Below, in pieces: positions 1 to 8,229 of a DNA stretch of 33,954 nucleotides. The stretch covers positions 1 to 33,954 of the IMG/VR virus record IMGVR_UViG_3300047667_001010; one strand, given 5' to 3'. Under the pieces are notes generated by a model, which saw nothing but the letters and a program-made list of their open reading frames with translations, was not told the origin of the DNA and ran no database searches. Both the position numbers and the translations under genes were made by a program. Numbering within the stretch: position 1 is the stretch's first letter; each line of letters begins with the position of its first letter. Source of the DNA: a virus.

Positions 1-685
1 CTTTGATGCCTTCACCCAAGCTGCGGATCCACGAACCCACGCCTTCGGTCGCTGCGCCTACACCTTCGGTAACTGCGACGGCGGTATCACCAACGCGTGC
101 GCCAATTGTTGCGTCATCTTCGCTGTAACGGGCAGGGCGGGCAGCATCTACGGCTATGTCAGCACTGCCAATCAGGCCACCAATGCCTTCAACGGCCATT
201 CCTGCGCCTTCAATGACGGATCCGGCAGCGTTCGCCGCATAGTCAGTGATACCCCAATTGTTGTTCCGGCGTTCGCGCTGTGCTGTCTGACCTTCGGAGG
301 GATAGACTTCGTCAGCAATCGAATAGGCCGCCTCAAGGATCTGCTTGGCCTCACCTTCGTCAGACGTCAGAACAGCGAGGGCTTGTTCGGGCGTGTCTCC
401 GTTGGCGATGCGGGATGCAAAGAAGTGTGCGTCTTGGACGATTGATTCCTGTGTGATGTTGCCACCAACGGCGGCGCGGTCGGCCAGCGCCCAAACAACG
501 TTGGCGGGTGCCGTTGTTTCCGTTGAAATCTGGTCGATGAAGTCTTTTGCGGTGGGTGCTGTGGCCTCAACGGGCGATTCCGCGCTGTCAGGACGTAGAC
601 CCAAAGGCGATGACGTGGCGCGGCGTGCGGCGATTTCCTCGGCGGCAGTGATGCGGGGGTCAGTCGAAAAAGCGTTTTTGGTCAT
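1..685 (-). CDS. Internal virion protein, N-terminal part (cut by window edge)
   Basis: The reading frame opens at an ATG at 685 and stays open to position 1, giving 228 N-terminal residues; the C-terminus lies outside the window. The first part is acidic and helical (MTKNAFSTDP, then repeated A/E/D-rich stretches). It is followed by a segment rich in glycine and small hydrophobic residues (GSVIEGAGMAVEGIGGLIG) that could be an amphipathic or membrane-active region. It is the last visible gene of the leftward virion operon, after the lysozyme and the 681-aa protein, where short-tailed phages usually keep large DNA-ejection proteins. The function is inferred from position and composition only; no catalytic motif is visible in the part present. 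Confidence 0.6.
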   Translation of the reverse strand, partial: MTKNAFSTDPRITAAEEIAARRATSSPLGLRPDSAESPVEATAPTAKDFIDQISTETTAPANVVWALADRAAVGGNITQESIVQDAHFFASRIANGDTPEQALAVLTSDEGEAKQILEAAYSIADEVYPSEGQTAQRERRNNNWGITDYAANAAGSVIEGAGMAVEGIGGLIGSADIAVDAARPARYSEDDATIGARVGDTAVAVTEGVGAATEGVGSWIRSLGEGIK

Positions 686-737
686 ATTGGGCTCGCATCA
701 AAAGGCGGGCCCGCAATTCCTTTGCAGGCTAATCGAT

Positions 738-748
738 GTTTACCGCAC
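738..748 (-). promoter_or_regulatory. Element GTGCGGTAAAC upstream of the left-edge gene
   Basis: In the 86-base gap between the 681-aa gene and the left-edge gene, the minus strand reads AAAGTGCGGTAAAC, about 53 bases before the start codon. The same 11 bases occur about 60 bases upstream of the major capsid start (13625-13635, minus). The shared position suggests a late regulatory or promoter element. This is inference from two copies only. The gap also holds the short palindrome GCGGGCCCGC nearer the start codon. Confidence 0.35.
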
Positions 749-771
749 TTTAACTCTCCGCGACAAGGATA

Positions 772-2817
772 TTACCGACGCAAGACATTTGGTTGTGGTG
801 TGGGGGCGGTTGCGGCTGGATCCACACCGGCAGACGCGGGCCGTCCGGACGTGGCAGCTTCGGCATCACGAACAAGCTGAACCTGTTCAAGAATGGCAGC
901 AAGTTTGTCGTCGTTGCTCATCGCGCTCCATTGACCGGGCAACAAACTGTCTTGCACTGCTTCTAGGGCATCTGCGACGGATGTTTCGTCATCTTTTGAC
1001 AATCCTTCCGTGAATATCTCGCGGCGCATGAAGTCCATGAATTCGACATCACGTTCAGTGTCATCAGCAATGCTTTGCGCTTTAGACGCTGCGGCCGCAT
1101 CGCCGCGCTCAAGTTGCAATTCAAAGGCGCGTTCTGGGGCAAACATCAGCATAGCCTCTTCAACAATCTCATTGAGGCTTTCCCATCGGCGGGTGAAGGA
1201 ATTTCCATCTGCGTCGTTGAACGTGATTTCGGCCCCAAGGATGTTACCTTCGCCATCGCGAATGAAATCAGAGTTTTCTTTGTCGATCTGCAATCCGTCG
1301 CCAAAATATTCCTCGTTGTTGTAGAGGTCCAAGATTGAAGACCCGAACAGTTCAAAATCGCCGGTCGTTGCACCCATGGCTGCGCGGGCATAATCGCGCA
1401 TGCCAGCTTCAACCGTCTCTTTATCGATCCACGTTTGATATTGTTCGGCCTCGGCTACCATGCCGCGACGCATCAATTGTTCGACAATATGGGGGGCACC
1501 GATTTCACGATATTGGTCAATCCAACGTTGGGCGGATGTCTCAACTTCTTGGGATTGCGCACCAGTTCGGGTGCCTAAACCAGTAGGGCGCGCATCTGCC
1601 TCGTTGATCGATGTGTCAGGGACGGCGGCGGCAATCTCTGCGGGATCAGCGGAAAGTGCTGCGGCGTCAGGTACATTCGGCGCGCCGTTAGGCTGCGTGT
1701 AGGGTGCTCCGCGTTCCGCGTTCATAAAATCAGGCGAGGCGTCTTGAGGTGCAGGGGTTTGCATCTGTGATGGTTGGCGGGGTGCTCCGATAGGTTGGAC
1801 TGCGGCGGGCGGGGCCGGTGCGGCGTCGGGATCGGGGCGGCGTGCACCAAGGGATGTTTGAGCGCTGACTTGGTCGTTTGCTGCCCGGTCGGCCATTTCA
1901 CGGTCTGTTGGCATTACTGTGCCGTCTGCATTTACCGCTGTGCGCTCGTTGATCAAGGTGCGCAAACGTTCGGCATCACGGGGTGTAAGCGCGGCTCCGG
2001 TCGGATCCGTGCCAGCGTCAAGCATTCTGGACGCGTTTGTCACAACACGTTGATCAAATTCCATGTCCGTCCCAGCGTCGGGGATGGCGGGGCCGTCACT
2101 TTGTCCCGCAACGCGGTCGCGGTGGCGCTGTTGGACTTCGGGCGGCAGAGTTTGCCAGTATTCGGCGGGTTCCATCCCCTCACGTCCGGCCATTGTTACG
2201 AACGCGGGATCCTGCATTGCTGCGGCATCAGCTGCGTTACTAGATGTTCGGGAAGGGATGTTGCTGGGCTGCACACCGCGCGCTGCCGGATCTTGAATTT
2301 GTGGCGGTGCTTGGCGATCCAATGGCATTTCGCCACCGGGTACGGCAGGACGCATACCCAGAACGGGTGCAGAAGGCTGATCTGGGGCTGAATTGCCGAC
2401 GCTGGGTGCCGGTTGAGCGGGGTCAGGCGTCAATCGGTTGGGGGCGGGTGGAGAGTTGGGTGTGGGTGAAGGAACGCGACCCACGGATGCATCAGTGGGG
2501 GCACCAGTGTTTGGGGGCTGCGCACTGGCAGGGGCGGTGCCAGTCAGCGAGTCGTCAGTCAGATCGGCACCATCTTCATAGATACCGCGGATCCACGCGC
2601 GATCAGCGGCTTGGCGTGCGCGCTCACTTTGAAGATATTCTTGATCATCGCGTGCCCATCCGTCGCTTTCGTCTTGGCGACGATTACCTCGGAGACGTTG
2701 TTCTTCGTTTATTTGATCCAAACGTTCTTGGCGCGCGCGATCAGCGGCGCGGGAATCTCTGCCCTCGCGAAAATTTGCACCTTGCTGTAGTCCACCTATA
2801 AAACCACCAACCGTCAT
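772..2817 (-). CDS. Large internal virion protein, 681 aa, function unknown
   Basis: The start at 2817 (MTVGGFIGGLQQ) is preferred over an upstream ATG at 2868 because a GGAG Shine-Dalgarno lies a few bases before it and the upstream part would run into the lysozyme gene. Residues about 10-65 are charged and likely coiled coil. Residues about 80-180 and 290-400 are low-complexity Pro/Ala/Gly/Gln linkers. From about 420 the protein becomes helical and acidic (for example DDTERDVEFMDFMRR). No enzyme motif was recognised. Position next to the virion lysozyme and before another long protein suggests an ejected internal or inner-core protein. Its N-terminus (GGFIGGLQQGANF.EGRD) resembles that of the neighbouring lysozyme protein (GAFAGGLGNSLQDGKD), as if both carry the same virion-targeting segment. 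Confidence 0.8.
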   Translation of the reverse strand: MTVGGFIGGLQQGANFREGRDSRAADRARQERLDQINEEQRLRGNRRQDESDGWARDDQEYLQSERARQAADRAWIRGIYEDGADLTDDSLTGTAPASAQPPNTGAPTDASVGRVPSPTPNSPPAPNRLTPDPAQPAPSVGNSAPDQPSAPVLGMRPAVPGGEMPLDRQAPPQIQDPAARGVQPSNIPSRTSSNAADAAAMQDPAFVTMAGREGMEPAEYWQTLPPEVQQRHRDRVAGQSDGPAIPDAGTDMEFDQRVVTNASRMLDAGTDPTGAALTPRDAERLRTLINERTAVNADGTVMPTDREMADRAANDQVSAQTSLGARRPDPDAAPAPPAAVQPIGAPRQPSQMQTPAPQDASPDFMNAERGAPYTQPNGAPNVPDAAALSADPAEIAAAVPDTSINEADARPTGLGTRTGAQSQEVETSAQRWIDQYREIGAPHIVEQLMRRGMVAEAEQYQTWIDKETVEAGMRDYARAAMGATTGDFELFGSSILDLYNNEEYFGDGLQIDKENSDFIRDGEGNILGAEITFNDADGNSFTRRWESLNEIVEEAMLMFAPERAFELQLERGDAAAASKAQSIADDTERDVEFMDFMRREIFTEGLSKDDETSVADALEAVQDSLLPGQWSAMSNDDKLAAILEQVQLVRDAEAATSGRPASAGVDPAATAPTPQPNVLRR

Positions 2818-2821
2818 TGTG

Positions 2822-3541
2822 TTATCTCCGTTCAAATTCTTCGATTGCGCGGCGCAGATCTGCGTCACTCACATTGTGAAAACCTTCCCACTCTGCGCGT
2901 AGACCGGCCATTTTACCGGTCATCGTATCAGAGGATCTAAGTCGTTGGCGGGCTAGATGGTCGGCCATCTGTAATTGTGTTTGCTCATTGAAAACCACGT
3001 CATCGGCCAAGCCCAGCGCGTCTGCTGTGTTGCGCATCGTAGTGCCTACGATCTGAAATCGCCCCATGGGTGTGGCGACGCGTGCGCGCTGTCCATTTCT
3101 GTCCAATTCGCCGCGGACCCACTGTCCATATTCGCCAGACGGGTTCGAGAAATCGCGCAGGTCGCCCAATGTCATCTGTGACACACGGGTATCTGCAAAT
3201 TGTCCTCCATTGTTAGAGAACCCAAACAATGTGTCATAGCCACCACCACCTTCGTGGTTGTCTACAAGATCCCAAAGACGGCTGGAACCTCGTGTCGATC
3301 CGCCGTGCCCTGAATCCGCGGCGTTAGGGTTAGGGCGCGTGCCAAGGCCGCTGCGTCCAGTATACGCATCGCGGTCCATGGGTTGATATTGTGGTTGATC
3401 ATAAGCCCCAGCGGAAACGCGACTTTCTTCAATATCGAGCGCGCGATCTTGCTGACCGTACAAACGTTGGCGTTCATCCCGGTCTTTGCCATCCTGCAAA
3501 GAGTTACCAAGGCCACCAGCAAAGGCTCCAAGCGCACTCAT
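2822..3541 (-). CDS. Virion-associated lysozyme / transglycosylase-like protein
   Basis: The protein has 239 aa. Residues 1-85 are a Gly-rich and charged virion-targeting segment. Residues about 86-205 look like a lysozyme-fold domain: LWDLVDNHEGGGGYDTLFG with a candidate catalytic Glu97, then the glycine-rich loop TPMGRFQIVGTTM (about 157-169), then helices ending LQMADHLARQRL. The spacing of Glu, the GRFQI-type loop and the C-terminal helices is typical of phage muramidases used for local peptidoglycan digestion during DNA entry. The start overlaps the stop of the upstream S74 gene as ATGA, so the two are translationally coupled. A role in entry rather than host lysis is inferred from the structural-operon position; no holin was seen nearby. 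Confidence 0.72.
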   Translation of the reverse strand: MSALGAFAGGLGNSLQDGKDRDERQRLYGQQDRALDIEESRVSAGAYDQPQYQPMDRDAYTGRSGLGTRPNPNAADSGHGGSTRGSSRLWDLVDNHEGGGGYDTLFGFSNNGGQFADTRVSQMTLGDLRDFSNPSGEYGQWVRGELDRNGQRARVATPMGRFQIVGTTMRNTADALGLADDVVFNEQTQLQMADHLARQRLRSSDTMTGKMAGLRAEWEGFHNVSDADLRRAIEEFERR

Positions 3542-4458
3542 GCTGCTAACTGGTCAATTTTGGCATCAAGTTCTTTGATTGCGCCCAATGCCACGCCGGT
3601 AATGTCGATCAGGTCGATTGTTTTACCGTCGCCCATGCCAGTGGCTTTGGTAAAGTCTTGGGCATAGGTGCCAATATGCGACTTCTCGTCACCGGCACCC
3701 TTTTTATAGTCCCACTTCTCGACGCGCATTTTGCGAACAGCGCCCAGAACATCGTTTACGGGCTTTTTGTTTTCCTTGACGTTTTCATCAGACATGAGCG
3801 CATAACCGGCGAGAGTTCCCAAGCCTCCCCAAAGTTGGGTTGAAGAATCCTGATTGGCTTGCCATGTTTGCATTTGCTGATTGTGCATGCTGCCAAGGAT
3901 GTTGGCTTGTCCTTGATAGCCAGCTGATGCGGCCGCAAAGCCTGAATTGCCGGATGCGGTGGCCATGCCAAGTGAAGTACCCGGATTGACCGCATATTTA
4001 TTGCCAACGTTGATTGCATCAGCTTTGCGTCGATACCCATCGTCTTCAACCTTACGGGATGCCATGTTGCGTGCGCCTGCGACTGCGAGACCGGTATCTG
4101 TTGCTGTGCGGCGCGTACCCTCATCACTGCGCCCCGAACCCGGACGAACGCCCATAGCGGCCTGTTGGCGGGCGCGTTGGCCTGTAGCTGACTGCATGGA
4201 CTGCTGGACATCAGCCTGCGCCTCATTGGACGCCTGATTACGTCGCTCGGCGGTGTCGTAAGTGGATGCCTCGTTAACAAAGGCCGTTTCCATAGGTTCG
4301 TATATTGTTTCCCAACGTTCGCGATCAGCGGCGGCCCACGCATTGGAAATTCCAGCTTGTTCTTTTGCAAACGCAAGGGCGTCCTGACCTGTCTGCGCAG
4401 TCATCGTAGCTGCGATGCCCTGTGCTGGGTCTGCTGTTGGTGCTGCTGATCCACCCAT
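3538..4458 (-). CDS. Ejection-like protein with C-terminal S74 (intramolecular chaperone) domain
   Basis: This 306-aa protein starts at 4458 after a strong AAGGAGA ribosome site. Residues about 25-205 are Ala/Gln/Arg-rich helix with the pattern RERWETIYEPMETAFVNEA and GVRPGSGR, which I know from gp14-like ejection proteins of podoviruses. Residues about 212-221 are a Gly-rich hydrophobic stretch. The C-terminal part begins SDENVKENKK (Ser223, Lys228) and continues KWDYKKGAGDEKSHIGTYAQDF, the hallmark of peptidase S74 / endosialidase chaperone domains, which trimerise a partner segment and may cleave themselves off just before the serine. S74 domains usually end tail fibres; here the domain ends a separate helical protein. 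Function is inferred from these motifs and from the neighbouring lysozyme. Confidence 0.75.
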   Translation of the reverse strand: MGGSAAPTADPAQGIAATMTAQTGQDALAFAKEQAGISNAWAAADRERWETIYEPMETAFVNEASTYDTAERRNQASNEAQADVQQSMQSATGQRARQQAAMGVRPGSGRSDEGTRRTATDTGLAVAGARNMASRKVEDDGYRRKADAINVGNKYAVNPGTSLGMATASGNSGFAAASAGYQGQANILGSMHNQQMQTWQANQDSSTQLWGGLGTLAGYALMSDENVKENKKPVNDVLGAVRKMRVEKWDYKKGAGDEKSHIGTYAQDFTKATGMGDGKTIDLIDITGVALGAIKELDAKIDQLAA

Positions 4459-4475
4459 GTCAGTCTCCTTGTTCG

Positions 4476-4961
4476 TTATACCGGCGAACGGTTTTCGTCG
4501 CGCTGATCGTTTATAGGAGAGGGTTCAAGCCAACGGCACATATTGCGCGTCATTGACATCGTGATAGCAGGCTCTTGCATCATTACGCCAGCCCCTACGA
4601 CACCGGAGATAAGCGCGCCACTTTTTAGGGCGATGATCTGGACGGGGACATTTGTGATTGCAATCGGGAAAATGAGTTGCGGATAACGACGATATTCAAA
4701 CGCCACCTTGAATAGAGTTTTTAGAATTTGACTGGATGCCCAGCCAGTTTCTCCGCCAAAATGGATTTCAGCGCCAAGCGTTGTGGCTTTCTGCATGACC
4801 ATCACGGCGATGAGCCTGTCCCCCTTGAGCACCCCGATTGCCTTGGCGTCAGGTGCCCAACCTTCTGATTTTGTCAGGACCAAGCCAGCGGCAAGCAGAG
4901 TATCTTGATTGGCGCGGGTGTATTTGGTGGGTTCTGTCATCGGGATCGCTGTATTTTCCAT
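4476..4961 (-). CDS. GNAT-fold-like virion-operon protein
   Basis: The protein has 161 aa. The core resembles a GNAT acetyltransferase fold: a strand (KAIGVLKGDRLIAVMVMQ), a second strand with EIHF, a helix after GETGWASSQILKTLF, then a strand PQLIFPIAITNVPVQIIALKSG that parallels the usual N-x-x-A-x-x-x-x-x-K-x-G motif of GNAT proteins. Many short-tailed phages carry such a protein between fibre and ejection genes, close to T7 gp13-type proteins. The acetyl-CoA pyrophosphate loop (Q/R-x-x-G-x-G/A) is not evident, so it may be structural rather than catalytic. The ATG at 4961 lacks a strong Shine-Dalgarno; an internal ATG at 4940 is an alternative. Confidence 0.55.
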   Translation of the reverse strand: MENTAIPMTEPTKYTRANQDTLLAAGLVLTKSEGWAPDAKAIGVLKGDRLIAVMVMQKATTLGAEIHFGGETGWASSQILKTLFKVAFEYRRYPQLIFPIAITNVPVQIIALKSGALISGVVGAGVMMQEPAITMSMTRNMCRWLEPSPINDQRDENRSPV

Positions 4962-5006
4962 TGGCGGGCTCTTTTGTTGTGGAGAGTGTTATCGGTTATT
5001 ACGGGT

Positions 5007-5408
5007 TTATGCACTAGAATTAGCTTTGCTCCTAATAATCTCATCAATGGCCCTGTATCTGTCGCCAAAATGAAAAGATGACCAACCGAATGCTGCAACA
5101 GCGCCAAAGAAAACTACTGACAGAAACAAGGCAAAAGGAACCTTCAAGGTGCTGCTCTGAGAGAGCGCGTCACGGGTCATCGCTTTGTAAAATTTCCAAT
5201 CATACTCGAAACGGTGTTGCCACGTGAACCCTCGCGCATACCCAAAATCATGATGGCGCCATGACGCTTCCTTGAAAAACCAAGATGCAGTTTTCGTGAT
5301 CACATTTCTGGCCCAATCAGGCAGCCATTCCGGCCCGACACCATTCCCAAAGAACAGTTTTTGGTCTTCTGTTAGATCCTCAAAGGATATTTTCACACTA
5401 TCACCCAT
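5007..5408 (-). CDS. Phospholipase A2-like membrane protein
   Basis: The protein has 133 aa. Residues 51-60 read RHHDFGYARG, followed by HRFEYDWKFYKAM (65-77). This matches the active-site layout of prokaryotic secreted phospholipase A2: a His-Asp pair (H53, D54), a Tyr, and a second Asp (D70) one helix later. FFGNGVGPEW at 19-28 could be the glycine calcium loop. Family PLA2s hydrolyse the sn-2 ester of phospholipids. A strong hydrophobic stretch at about 89-109 predicts a membrane anchor; no signal peptide or disulphide-forming cysteine pair is present. The gene overlaps the DUF4376 gene by 16 bases. A role in membrane penetration or lysis is inference. A DUF1353-like protein, which also has an HD..Y and a later Asp, is the main alternative. 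Confidence 0.6.
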   Translation of the reverse strand: MGDSVKISFEDLTEDQKLFFGNGVGPEWLPDWARNVITKTASWFFKEASWRHHDFGYARGFTWQHRFEYDWKFYKAMTRDALSQSSTLKVPFALFLSVVFFGAVAAFGWSSFHFGDRYRAIDEIIRSKANSSA

Positions 5409-5881
5409 AAAGCTGCGTCATCCGGATCAGTCGTCTGCGGGTTCATTTCCTTGATGGCCCACGATAGCGCATAGATTTGCGACATAAAACTTGCGCCTTT
5501 AATCCATAGGTCAATGACTTGGGAAGGGGTTAAGGTGTGTTGTACATTGCTGCGATCTAGGAAATTTGTAGGCGTAGTGGATCCCATGCTGATTTGGATT
5601 TGCGCGGCAAAGGCCAGACCGTGAAGTGTTGCCTGATCTTCGGGTCGCCCCTGTAGGTCAACAAGACCATAGCCAGTCACATCGACGGTCGTGCCTGCGA
5701 CAATCAGCTTGGCTCGTTTGGTGTTGACCGACTCTCTAAATTTCAGCGTGATTTCATCTATATCGTCATCCAACAAAACAGCGTATGATGCCAAGGGGTC
5801 GGTCATTGCGGATGTTTCGTTGGCCGCGCGAACAAGGTTTATCTGTACAGCACTGGCATTAAAGACTGCATAAGTTGGCAT
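5393..5881 (-). CDS. DUF4376-domain protein, likely fibre-associated
   Basis: The protein has 162 aa. Residues about 25-80 form a strand-rich domain; residues about 85-148 resemble DUF4376, a domain found at the ends of phage tail-fibre and tail-fibre-assembly proteins: LHGLAFAAQIQ, then NFLDRSNVQHTLTPSQVIDL, then helices ending AIKEM. The start ATG shares one base with the stop of the fibre gene (TAATG), so expression is tied to the fibre. It is probably a fibre chaperone or accessory tip protein; this is inferred from domain and place. Confidence 0.68.
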   Translation of the reverse strand: MPTYAVFNASAVQINLVRAANETSAMTDPLASYAVLLDDDIDEITLKFRESVNTKRAKLIVAGTTVDVTGYGLVDLQGRPEDQATLHGLAFAAQIQISMGSTTPTNFLDRSNVQHTLTPSQVIDLWIKGASFMSQIYALSWAIKEMNPQTTDPDDAALWVIV

Positions 5882-8229
5882 TAAACGATACCTCTCTCGC
5901 CATAATACACCACAACTATAAGACCGGGACCACCTGCATTTCCAGTGGCATAGCTTGCGTTATCATCGTTGTTTATCCCACCCCTACCACCGACTGCATA
6001 GTCACCGTCTCCGGCAAAATTACTGCCATTAAAACCTATAAATGCTGGCACTGCGCCCTGCATGGTTAGCAATCCGGCGTCCATTGGTCTCGTGACAGCA
6101 TTGGGAATTATCATGCCATTAGGTCCGTCAATATCTGCGGAAGCCGCGCCAAAATCCATGCAGCCACCTACCGATATTTCATCACGGGCATCGGTATTAC
6201 CCCCGCGACCGCCTGTATAATTGAAGTTACCTCCCGTTGCGGCACCGCCTAATCCGCCAAGAGCACTAGGGGTGCCACTTGACAAGTCGGCGTTTCCACC
6301 ACTTCCGCCAGAACACTGGATATTAATGCCAGCGCCTACCATTGAGGTGTTGCCTCCGTCATTGCCACTTTTGAGAAAACGGTTGTTGTTTTCTAAAACT
6401 TGAGGGCCACCGGCACCAATCGTTATAGTATAAAGTTCTGCCATATCAGGATCTTTTAGTAGCAGGCTTGCAAAACCGCCTCCACCACCGCCAGTTGCCG
6501 TAGGGCGTTGATCCCAAGATTTTGCACAGGCTCCACCTCCACCAGCGCCTATTGCATAAATAATTGCGAACCCAGCATGCTTGAATTGGAACGTAGTAGT
6601 GTTTGCTGTTATACCTTCGGCGTCGATTGCGCCAAGTGGCGCTTTGACAGATCCCGCCTCAAACATCCTCGCAGTGATAAACCCGTCAGCGACCATGTTC
6701 CCTGTTATCAATAACTCATTAAATTGGGCATATCCTGTGTTGTCGATTCTCCAGCCTGCCGTATCTACAGCGTAATCGTCGCTTTGCAGCACAGCGTCCT
6801 TGAACAACAGCATGCCACCCTCGAACGTATATTGGTTGGCCGAAAACGTCAGGCCTGACACGGCGGTGCCGTTCAGATCATCCCACGCATATACCTCTAG
6901 GTAGGAACTGGCCCCACCAGCCACAACTTGCCATTGAAGCGTGGCGCCCAGCCCTGCGTCTATTGCTGCAACTGCCGTTGTGGTTTCCCTGACCCTCGCT
7001 TCCAATACAGTGATCGGAACAACAGTGATTTTGTGGAAAACAATCTGCTTTGATACCGGCCCTGCAAAAAGAGACGTGCTGTCTGCCACAAGTGTGAGGT
7101 TGAATTCCTGCACCGCATTATAAGCTAAGTCGGATGGTCGTTCTATGATGACATTGGCGGTATATCGACGTCCCGAGACAATATCGGCTGCGGGATCTGG
7201 CAGAATATCTTTAAGTGGGACGTTGATTTGGACGCCTAGACCGTCTGATAGTTTCAACCAAGTGGCAAAGATGCCAGCGCCGTCAAGGCTTGCCCCAGAC
7301 ACCCAATCAAACTCTACCGTGACTGAATAGCCAGCGTGATGGTCGGATCCTATCCATGTGGCGGGTATGTCTGATGCCCATTGGATGCCGACCTCGGCCG
7401 CTACAGTGGAAGTAAGGTCAAAGTCGACGGATTGCCCATAGCTGTAGACGTCATTGACCCTGACAGTGCGCCCCGTGGCCACACCCCACGTATTGAACGT
7501 TCCTGCTTCAAAGAATGGGCTTTCAAGCACGTTTGCGCCTGACGTAAGAAGTTTTGCGGCAACGTCCGTAACGGCTACGGCAGCATTAAACGCATTTGAC
7601 GCGCCTGACTCCGATGTTGCTGCTGCCTGTTGGCTGACACTTGCTTCACCAGCGGCCGTTTCGGCAGCCACCTTGTCACTTTGGGCAGCGGTAGCACTCG
7701 TTGCACTGCCTGTCGCGGATGTTTCAGCCGCGGTCTGTGCTGTCGCGGCTGCGGATGCTGCACCAGCGGCAGCACTTTCGGAATCCGCGGCGGCTTGCGC
7801 AAAGGTTGCTGCTTGTGAGTTGGCCAATCCAGCGTCCGTTTGGCTTTGTGCTGCGGCGCCGGCCGATGTTGATGCGTTACCTGCTTCTGTCGCTGCGGTC
7901 TGTGCGGATTGTGCCGCTGCGTCGCGCGCTGTCTCTGCGGCTTCGGCAGCAACCAATGTAATTTCGTAATCGACGGCTAGTGAATTTGATAATGCCTCTA
8001 GGCGTGAAACTGTTGCTATAGGCTGGGTGACTTGACCGGGTGTGCTGGCGACCTCAATAAACGTTTCAATAAATGACGTTGAGGATCCTAATTGTTCAGC
8101 AAAAGTGACGGCCAGCGTTTTTTCATCACCAACGGTAAGTGCTTTTCCAGTACCATCGCCACGTATTCCCAATAACACTTCTAGGCGTTCAAGCGCAATT
8201 TCAAACCGCATTTCCAACGGGGTGGTCAC
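5881..8229 (-). CDS. Tail fibre / receptor-binding protein with glycine-rich tip
   Basis: The 782-aa protein starts with GTG in a GTGA overlap with the nozzle gene. Residues about 1-85 should attach to the tail. Residues about 87-225 are an Ala/Ser/Thr-rich heptad-like stalk (repeated A-A-x-S-A-x-x-A), typical of trimeric fibre shafts. Residues about 235-400 look like a beta-sandwich domain (LESPFFEAGTFNTWGVATG and following). A linker with DNTGYAQFNELLITGNMVADG resembles phage central-fibre regions. The last 230 residues or so are extremely Gly-rich (GAGGGG, GGGGGG, GGSGGN, GGRGGN, GNAGGPG), as in glycine-rich tips that bind receptors through polyglycine sandwiches. Receptor and host range cannot be read from sequence. 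Confidence 0.85.
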   Translation of the reverse strand: MTTPLEMRFEIALERLEVLLGIRGDGTGKALTVGDEKTLAVTFAEQLGSSTSFIETFIEVASTPGQVTQPIATVSRLEALSNSLAVDYEITLVAAEAAETARDAAAQSAQTAATEAGNASTSAGAAAQSQTDAGLANSQAATFAQAAADSESAAAGAASAAATAQTAAETSATGSATSATAAQSDKVAAETAAGEASVSQQAAATSESGASNAFNAAVAVTDVAAKLLTSGANVLESPFFEAGTFNTWGVATGRTVRVNDVYSYGQSVDFDLTSTVAAEVGIQWASDIPATWIGSDHHAGYSVTVEFDWVSGASLDGAGIFATWLKLSDGLGVQINVPLKDILPDPAADIVSGRRYTANVIIERPSDLAYNAVQEFNLTLVADSTSLFAGPVSKQIVFHKITVVPITVLEARVRETTTAVAAIDAGLGATLQWQVVAGGASSYLEVYAWDDLNGTAVSGLTFSANQYTFEGGMLLFKDAVLQSDDYAVDTAGWRIDNTGYAQFNELLITGNMVADGFITARMFEAGSVKAPLGAIDAEGITANTTTFQFKHAGFAIIYAIGAGGGGACAKSWDQRPTATGGGGGGFASLLLKDPDMAELYTITIGAGGPQVLENNNRFLKSGNDGGNTSMVGAGINIQCSGGSGGNADLSSGTPSALGGLGGAATGGNFNYTGGRGGNTDARDEISVGGCMDFGAASADIDGPNGMIIPNAVTRPMDAGLLTMQGAVPAFIGFNGSNFAGDGDYAVGGRGGINNDDNASYATGNAGGPGLIVVVYYGERGIV

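Noticed and set aside
1774-2391. 205-aa plus-strand frame opposite the 681-aa internal protein gene
   Set aside because: Antisense shadow, rich in Cys, Arg and Gly with no ribosome site; the minus-strand gene is part of a coupled operon.
7454-7969. 171-aa Ala-rich plus-strand frame opposite the fibre stalk
   Set aside because: Mirror of the repetitive Ala codons of the fibre; low-complexity artefact.
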